The notes below the pieces were generated by a model. The model saw only the letters and a program-made list of their open reading frames with translations. It had not been told where the DNA came from and searched no databases. Positions 57,950-64,000 of a DNA stretch of 64,000 bases are shown here, piece by piece. The DNA comes from Lumbricus rubellus (taxonomy: Eukaryota > Annelida > Clitellata > Crassiclitellata > Lumbricidae), in assembly GCA_945859605.1 (NCBI GenBank), contig OX243828.1:20117802-20181801 (forward strand), written 5' to 3'. Position 1 is the first letter of the stretch, and each line of letters opens with the position of its first letter. The position numbers and the translations under genes are program-made.

Positions 57950-58100
57950 AAATATATATATAGACCTCTATATATATACATATACATAAATATATATATA
58001 TATACAGATACATAAATATATACATAAATATATACATAAAAATATACATAAATATATACATAAATATATACAGATACAAAAATATATACAGATACATCAA
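57950..58100. repeat. AT-rich ATACATAAATAT repeats
   Basis: Roughly 12-bp TACATAAATATA units repeated about ten times. Confidence 0.8.
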
Positions 58101-58164
58101 TGAATTATGGATTTCTATCGATAACTATACGCATCGACTCAATTCCACCCACCATTGGAAGGGG

Positions 58165-58605
58165 TCTCTGTACGTCTGTCTGTACGTCTGTCTGTCTCTC
58201 TGTACGTCTGTCTGTCTGTCTGTTTATCTATAAATAGGTGTTATGCCTATCTGTTCTTGCGTCTCTTCTGAACGTATGTCTATCCGTCTGACTGTGTGTC
58301 TGTGTGCTTGTCTGTCTGTCCGTCTGTATATATGTCAGGCTTCTGCCTCTCACTGTCTGTCTTTCTTTCTTTCTCTGCCTCTGTCTCTGTCTCCTTTGCT
58401 GTCTCTGTCTCTCTTTGTCTCTCACTGTCTGTCTCTGTCTGTCTGTCTCTGTCTGTCTCTCTCTTTCTATCTGTATCTTTCTCTCTGTCTCTCCCTCTCT
58501 CTGTATCTCTCTTTCTCTCTGTATCTCTCTTTCTCTCAGTCTCTGTCTGTCTGTGTGTCTGTTTGTGTGTCTGTCTCCCTCTCTCTCTCTCTCCCTCTCT
58601 CTCTA
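58165..58605. repeat. CTGT/CT pyrimidine array
   Basis: CTGTCTGTC and CTCTCTGTCTC units. Long open frames are low complexity. Confidence 0.9.
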
Positions 58606-58764
58606 TACACATTCATCATTTCTTCCGTCCGACTTATTACCTTTTCTTCCCTTTTTTCATGTTTCCCTAAACACCCATACAATCTTCTTTTTTTATTGTT
58701 TTCCACCCTTTATCTTTCATTTCACTTTACTTTCGTCCAGCCTTCCGTCTTTTCTTCCTTTCTT

Positions 58765-59005
58765 CGATCATTCGTCCGGTCATTTGGTTGGCCGTTCGTC
58801 CATTTGTCCGTTCATCCATTTGTCCGTTCGTCCATTTGTCCGTTCGTCCATTCGTCCGTTCGTCCTTTTGTCAATTCGTCCATTCGTCCATTTGTTCATT
58901 CGTTCATTCGTCCTTTAGTCCTTTCGTCCGTTTGTCTATTCGTCCTTTAGTCCGTTATTCCATTCGTTCGTGTGTCCATTTTGCATTCGTCCGTTCGTAC
59001 GTTCG
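58765..59005. repeat. Octamer array (CGTCCATT)n
   Basis: Variants of TCGTCCATTTGTCCGT, an 8-bp unit, about 28 copies. Confidence 0.9.
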
Positions 59006-59011
59006 TCCTGT

Positions 59012-59143
59012 CACGTGCAATCGATCACCGACATGGAATGGCATTTTGCGACGCATAAATGAATTCTTACACATGTTGTGAATGATGTGCAGCAGTCTGG
59101 AGCGGAAGTGACGTCAGCAGAGGTGAGACTGCGACCGGAAGTG
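59012..59143. promoter_or_regulatory. E-box plus ETS-CRE composite and second ETS site
   Basis: CACGTG at 59012-59017, GCGGAAGTGACGTCA at 59102-59116 (ETS motif overlapping a perfect CRE, a composite known from mammalian promoters) and ACCGGAAGTG at 59134-59143. The segment is unique sequence between two simple-repeat arrays. Confidence 0.4.
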
Positions 59144-59164
59144 AAGCCACGGACGAAGGCAGAG

Positions 59165-59288
59165 AGCGGGGAATAAGAAGAGAGAGATACACACAGACAG
59201 AGACAGAGAGAGAGACAGATAGAGAGAGAGACAAAGAAAGACATACAGAGAGACAGAGAGACAAATGGAGAGAGATAGAGAGAGACAG

Positions 59289-59323
<35 letters not shown>

Positions 59324-59430
59324 TAGAAAGAGAGAGAGACAGAGACAGAGGGAGACAGATAAAGATACAGAGACAGATAGAGAGAGACAGACAGAGACAG
59401 ACAGACAGACCGAGAGACAGAGAGGCAGAA
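59165..59430. repeat. GAGACA/GAGATA purine array
   Basis: AGAGAGACAGAGAGATAGAG repeats. The minus strand gives Ser/Leu-rich frames only. Confidence 0.9.
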
Positions 59431-59519
59431 CTGGAATTTATGCATTTCATCAGATCGGGCGGCAGATAAATGCGGGTCTTCGCTTTGGATTTGGGTGACT
59501 GTGGGACGCTGGAGGATTC

Positions 59520-60175
59520 TGCCGTTCTCTCTTCTCCTCTCCTCTGCTTCTCCGCTTTCTTGCTCCATTCTCTGTCCTCTCATGTCATCCTTCGTTTCTC
59601 TATACTTTATTATCCTCTCATCTCCTCTGCCGTGTTTTTGTCCTCTCCTGCCCTCTTCTTCTTTACCTATACTGTCCTTTCCTCCCTCAACATTCTCCTG
59701 TCCTCTCTCTTGTCCTCTCTCTCATGTCCTCTCTCATGTCCTCTTTCCTGTCCTCTCCTGTCCTCTTCTTCCTCATCTGCACTGTCCTTTCCTCCATCCC
59801 GCCATCTCCTGTCCTCTCTCTTGTCCTCTTCTGTTCTCTCCTGTCCTCTCCTGTCCTCGTCTTCCTTATATCAGCGCAGTCCTTTCCACTCTCAACCTTC
59901 TCTTTTCCTCTCTCTTATCATTCCCTTCTTCTCACCATCATCTCCTCTTCTCACACCTTCACTTGTTCTTTCTCTCCTTCTATCTCTGCAGCTCATTATT
60001 TCTCTCCCTTTTATCTCCCTTATATTTTCTTCTCACATTTGATCGCCTTTCTTCTGACATTGCATTGTCATGTTCTTCTCTCATCTGCCCTCCCCTACCC
60101 TACCCTTCCACTCCCCTTCTCTGTCCTCCCCTCCCCTTCTCTCCTCTCCTCTCCTCCCCAACCCTCTCCAGCCAC
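59520..60175. repeat. Polypyrimidine tract of CCTCTCCTGT units
   Basis: About 650 bp almost purely C and T with a loosely repeated TCCTCTCCTGTCCTCT unit. Continuous open frames of about 200 codons are compositional. Confidence 0.9.
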
Positions 60176-60840
60176 TTTCACAATAATAACTCTCTCGCAA
60201 GATGACGCTTCGTAACGAAATTTAGAATGCCATCGCGGACAGAATCCAGTCGAGAACCTCTGCACTTAGTGTCCGTCCGCCGTCGCATCCACAGTTCCAT
60301 CATCAACGGCCAATCTCGGACCGTATAAGCGAAGGCAGTAAAACGACCCAGTGACTCGATAAATACGCTCTTTCATTGACACAAATTCTACATTATTCAG
60401 AAGCCGTAAGCCCCGAAGAATCGCCCCGAAAGCTGCCGCCCCCCCTTCTTTCGGTGCGTCGCGCTCGCCTATAATACGTGGGAATTCCCCCGGGGATAAC
60501 CCACGACAGACCGAAATTGGACGATCGTGTTCTATCAATACGCCCCTGTCAAGAACACGCCCCACGCATACATAGACGGGTAGACGGGCAGACATTTAGA
60601 CGCCCAAACACATACATATGCTGAGGTTGCAAACGAGAGGCATGTGTATTGTTGCAAAGAAACAGACAGGCTGGAAGAGACATACCAAAGCATACACAAG
60701 CATGCACAGGGACAGCTAGACCGACTGACATTGTAACACACACACGCGTGCATATAGAGGTAAAAATAGAAAGACTCAGAGACCCACAGCTGCATGCATA
60801 GTGCATACATACTAGTAACTGGAAAGACACAAGGACGTGT
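60176..60840. other. Spacer
   Basis: CpG-containing unique sequence to about 60560, then CAGA-type DNA begins. No supported frame. Confidence 0.3.
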
Positions 60841-60844
60841 AGAG

Positions 60845-61115
60845 AGACAGGCAAACAGGCAGACAGACAGATAGACAGACAAGAAGACACACAGACACAC
60901 AATAGCGAGTCAGTTACAGACAGACAGAAAGGCAAGAAGACAGACACACAGACACACACAGACAGAAGGGAGAAATGCAGAAGCAGAGAATGACAGAAGC
61001 AGAGATAGACAGACACAGACACAGACAGAGACAGAGAAGTAGACAGATAGACATACATGTACATACATACATAGACAGCCAGAGTGACAGGCAGAAGGAT
61101 GTACAGACACATACA
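60845..61115. repeat. CAGA array
   Basis: ACAGACAGACAGATAGAC and ACACAGACACAC repeats. Confidence 0.85.
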
Positions 61116-61259
61116 GACGTATAGGCACATGCAGGAAAGGAACATATCGGGCATCGGGTGCGTTTTTCAGATTGATTCCGGATCGGAAGCGGGTGCGTTT
61201 TATGATTGATTCGACGCCGATGCTGTGATCGATGCTGCATCGGTTAAGTGAGCGACAAG

Positions 61260-61495
61260 AAGATTTGAGAGGAAGGAGGAGGAGGAGAAGAGGGAGGAGG
61301 ACGAGGAGGAGGAGGAGGAGGAGGAGGAGGAAGAGGAGGAGGACGAGGAGGAGGAAGAGGAAGAGGAAGAGGAGGAGGACGAGGAGGAGGAGAAGGGGTA
61401 GGAGGAGGAGGAGAAGGAGGAGGAGTAGGAAGAGAAGGAAGACGAGAAGGAGGACAAAGAGGAGGACGAGGAGGAGGACGAGGAGAGGCGCTGCC
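61260..61495. repeat. (GGA)n polypurine tract
   Basis: About 235 bp of GGA/GAA/ACG units with almost no pyrimidine except scattered C and T. Triplex-prone. Confidence 0.9.
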
Positions 61496-61589
61496 TCGTC
61501 TGAGATGGGATAATAAGGGAAAGTGAGGGAAACTGAGGGAAACTGAGGGAGCCGAGCGGTTGATCAAAGGAGGGAAGATGAAGAGGATA

Positions 61590-61797
61590 AGAAAGAAGCG
61601 ATAGATGGATTGATGGATGGTCGACAGATGGATGGATGGATTGGTGGATGGGTGGATAGGGTGGGTGGGTGGGGGAAATTGATGGGTGGGTGGATGGATA
61701 GATGGACGGACGGTCGGACGGCTTGTATAGGAGGTGGAGAAATGATGGGTGGATGAATGGTTTGTTTGGCTGTTTGACTGATTGATTGAGTTATTGG

Positions 61798-61829
<32 letters not shown>

Positions 61830-61980
61830 GTTATTGATTGAGTTATTGACTGAGTGATGGACTTATTGATTGATTGGTTGCTCGATTGATTGAATTATTC
61901 GATAAACGAATGAGTGATTGGTTGATTGATTTGATTGAGTAATTGAGAAATTGAATTGTCAATTGAGTGATTTAATTATG
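61590..61980. repeat. (GGAT)n then (GATT)n arrays
   Basis: GATGGATGGATGG at 61600-61720, TTGATTGATTGA at 61770-61990 with drift. Confidence 0.85.
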
Positions 61981-62225
61981 GATTGATTGAGTCAGTGTTT
62001 GGGTGATCGATTAATTTCCATGGATTCGTTTAATTTAAACCGATTACAAATGGAACATTATCTGCTGCAATTTCCTAACAAATTGGACTTAGTCTGATAA
62101 ACTTGAATCTCTGTAGCTAATGGAGATAGCCTTATAAATATAAATTATAATTGACTCTATTTCCAATCGATTAATTAATATATTAGCTCATAGATCAGAA
62201 TAAAATTGATTTAATACCCATTTTG
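61981..62225. other. AT-rich intron-like spacer
   Basis: Unique AT-rich DNA upstream of the exon. Nothing recognised. Confidence 0.3.
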
Positions 62226-62227
62226 TG

Positions 62228-62346
62228 ATTGATTGATCACTGATTCACTGATGGCTTGATTGATCGATCGATCATTCAATCATTCAATCATTCAATCATT
62301 CAGTCATTCAATCATTCAATCATTCAATCGTTCAATCAATTAATTA
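62228..62346. repeat. (GATT)n and (ATTC)n arrays
   Basis: TGATTGATTGATC then CATTCAATCATTCAATC units, a partial inversion of the same tetramer. Confidence 0.85.
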
Positions 62347-62447
62347 AACGACACCCCCAGTTATTTCTCTACATTAATTCTCAAACTGACCTTGGTATTG
62401 GACCTTGACCTTGACCAGTCTGACCTTGTGCCCTTCTCCTCTTCCAG

Positions 62448-62705
62448 GTCTGTTCGTGGCGATGATCTCAGAGGGTCATGTCTACCTGCTCAACCCAGGC
62501 GAGACCGTCTCGCTCGAGTGCAACTTCCATGCCGACGAGTACGACCTGTTCGAGTACCCTGTCCTCTGGCGGAAGACCCAGCAGGGTGAGGTGTCCCAGG
62601 TCAACGTCATGGGGACAGTCATGGACCCCTTCCTCGTCAGTGGACGATTCGAGGTGACCTTCACGTCAACGGCCTCCAGGTACCGCCTCGTCCTCACCAT
62701 CTCAG
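62448..62705 (+). CDS. Internal exon of an immunoglobulin-domain (V-set-like) protein
   Basis: 258 bp bounded by a pyrimidine tract ending TTCCAG (acceptor) and AG|GTAGGT (donor, perfect consensus). The frame starts two bases in (62450) and ends one base into a codon, so both introns are phase 1, the usual arrangement for Ig exons. The 85 complete codons read LFVAMISEGHVYL..., with NPGETVSLEC (B-strand Cys at residue 24), PVLWRK (C-strand Trp at 40) and GRFEVTFTS...YRLVLTIS (D and E strands). The F-strand Asp-x-Gly-x-Tyr-x-Cys must lie on the next exon, beyond the window. Codons strongly prefer C or G in third position, unlike the AT-rich surroundings. The protein is probably a secreted or cell-surface adhesion/receptor molecule. 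The specific family is not identified. Confidence 0.85.
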
Positions 62706-63184
62706 GTAGGTGGTAGCGGCTCTTGATTATAACTCATCTACTGCATTTTGTGCAATGATGTAAAACGTATAGTGTTGTGCGTTTTGATTTTGTTATGCAT
62801 GGTGACTTTCCGATGAATTTGTATTTTGATTTGTATTGCAACTTTGTATTGTGACATTTTACTGTGTTCTTGTAATGTGATGTTGTACCAGGGTGAGAAT
62901 TGCCGGCCCTTAGAGATTTCAACCCCAGTCTTTCTTAGAGCCCCACAGTAAAGTCTGTTTTTCACACCCAAATTCCCAGTGGGTAATGGTCCAACCCCCA
63001 GTTATTTTCTCCACAATTCTCACTCTGTGTTGTACCGTGATTTTATTCAAGTGATTAATTAAGATTTGCCTAATTGAATTCACTCGTCCCTCAGGTTCCC
63101 AAAACTCATGTCTAACCTGGTGACCCACTCTTGCTTTTCAACTAAGGTGGCTGAGAGTCTGAGAGTCAGTCATGTGACGATCAG
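62706..63184. other. Intron sequence after the Ig exon
   Basis: AT-rich. No second exon of the gene was found in the remaining 1.3 kb. Loose TTTGTATTGTGACAT-like repeats at 62815-62885. Confidence 0.45.
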
Positions 63185-63870
63185 TCAGTCTGTCTTCGCT
63201 ACCATAGTTCATGCATTGATTTTGTCTGTTCCTGCCTAGACTACTCCAACTCACTTCTTATGGGCCTATCGAAACAACGGGTTTCTCCCCTTCAGTCAGT
63301 CTTAAATGCTTCGGATAATAATATATAGTCGCATGCAGTATATATACATGTAGCTTGACTCGATTCCTCTCTTTACTGCTGTTGTCTACAATGTACATTA
63401 GATTTTTTAAATGTAATATCTTTGTGCAATGTAGTGCATGCGCGCTTGTCAGATACAAATAAAGACTTACTTACTTACTTACTTGTTTGCTTGCTTGTTT
63501 ACTTACTTACTTACTCACTTGTTTGCTTGCTTACTTACGTACTTACTTACGCGTATCTCTACATGTATGCCTGAAGTCTTATACTGGTCACCTATCACGG
63601 AACGCGTCCTCTATATAATTATAAGATCGTCCATCTGATAATATGAAACACAGCTGGGGAAATGCCCCTAAAATTAACCTCTCAAGCTATTATGCAGAAG
63701 CCGTTATCCGCAACTTCATCTCGCGCATTGTCCTCGGCCAATTAAATTTTTTATTGTCTTCAACTCTTAATTCCCACGGCTATATGACCGATCTTCTCCA
63801 CAATTTAGTCGCTTACGAGGTTGGTCCCTTATATGGAATGACCTTCCACCCTCAATTGGGGGCTTAATTG
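63185..63870 (+). mobile_element. LINE remnant interrupted by a small retroposon
   Basis: Fragments in order: FATIVHALIL (63199), a frame change, then NSLLMGLSKQRVSPLQSVLN (to about 63312), and after an interruption LYWSPITERVLY (from about 63573). These match the L2/CR1-like frames at 19145 and 23158. Stops and frameshifts make it a pseudogene. Confidence 0.7.
63320..63550 (+). mobile_element. Probable retroposon insertion with AATAAA and (CTTA)n tail
   Basis: Unique sequence ending ACAAATAAAGACTTACTTAC and then TTAC/TTGC units to 63545, splitting the LINE motifs. No target duplication could be defined. Confidence 0.5.
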
Positions 63871-63920
63871 CGGGGCGCGGGGGTGCAGTGGGTAGGTTCC
63901 TTTTGTTTGTATGTGCACTT

Positions 63921-64000
63921 GTTATAGCGCCCCTTCAAGCTCTCTCTACTCAGAGGCGCTCCCGATGCAGAGCGGACACTGCATCGGAGTTTCACGCCGA
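63921..64000 (-). mobile_element. tRNA-derived SINE, cut by the window edge
   Basis: TTATAGCGCCCCTTCAAGCT, CTACTCAGAGGCGCTCCCGA and CACTGCATCGGAGTTTCACG match the 3' half of the copies at 13617 and 37525. The tRNA-like head lies beyond the window. Confidence 0.85.

Overview
This window looks like intergenic or intronic DNA from a repeat-rich animal genome, probably a marine invertebrate. The reasons are one spliced immunoglobulin-domain exon with consensus splice sites, decayed L2/CR1-like LINEs, tRNA-derived SINEs, mariner, piggyBac-like and hAT-like DNA elements, and very abundant micro- and minisatellites. Palindromes such as TACATGTA and TAGGCCTA recur, which is at most a weak hint towards a marine invertebrate. 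The phylum cannot be fixed from the sequence. A run of 200 N (6093-6292) is an assembly gap. No bacterial-type operon, CRISPR array or intact multi-exon gene is visible.

Layout. 1-929 and 6300-7521 are two copies of one mariner family, separated by GT/CAGA/CT simple repeats, a SINE and the gap. 9039-10040 is a second mariner folded back on itself. 10-21 kb holds hAT-like MITEs (10951, 14226, 20787), a 154-bp hairpin, a tRNA-SINE, trinucleotide and CAGA arrays and an L2-like LINE (19140-19980). 21959-24529 is a piggyBac-like element with perfect 13-bp inverted ends that was later invaded by a palindromic GTAT block, a LINE and a SINE. 25.5-28 kb has LINE remnants and a 5'-truncated retroelement ORF with a zinc-knuckle and restriction-like endonuclease signature. 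28-36 kb is dominated by microsatellites, a 25-bp minisatellite, a TTAA-flanked piggyBac-type MITE (31847-32830) and a 30-bp minisatellite with 60-bp higher-order structure. 36-46 kb has a tRNA-like sequence, two SINEs, a 16-bp minisatellite, seven CACGTG motifs at exact 18-bp spacing, a hAT MITE with a perfect 8-bp duplication (41100-41700), and LINE-in-LINE nesting. 47-62 kb is largely GAAT, CAGA, CTGT and GGA arrays plus 17- and 18-bp minisatellites, with a long quiet stretch at 48.1-53.0 kb.

The only convincing host coding sequence is the exon at 62448-62705, an internal V-set-like immunoglobulin exon with symmetric phase-1 borders. Most of the window may therefore be an upstream intron or the 5' flank of that gene.

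The main unifying observation is a short 3' hairpin, AGCGCCTCT...AGAGGCGCT followed by ATATAAAT. It ends both the LINEs and the tRNA-SINEs, occurs at about 18 places on both strands, and is often followed directly by a microsatellite whose unit differs between copies. This is the arrangement expected if one L2-like reverse transcriptase moves both element classes and seeds microsatellites.
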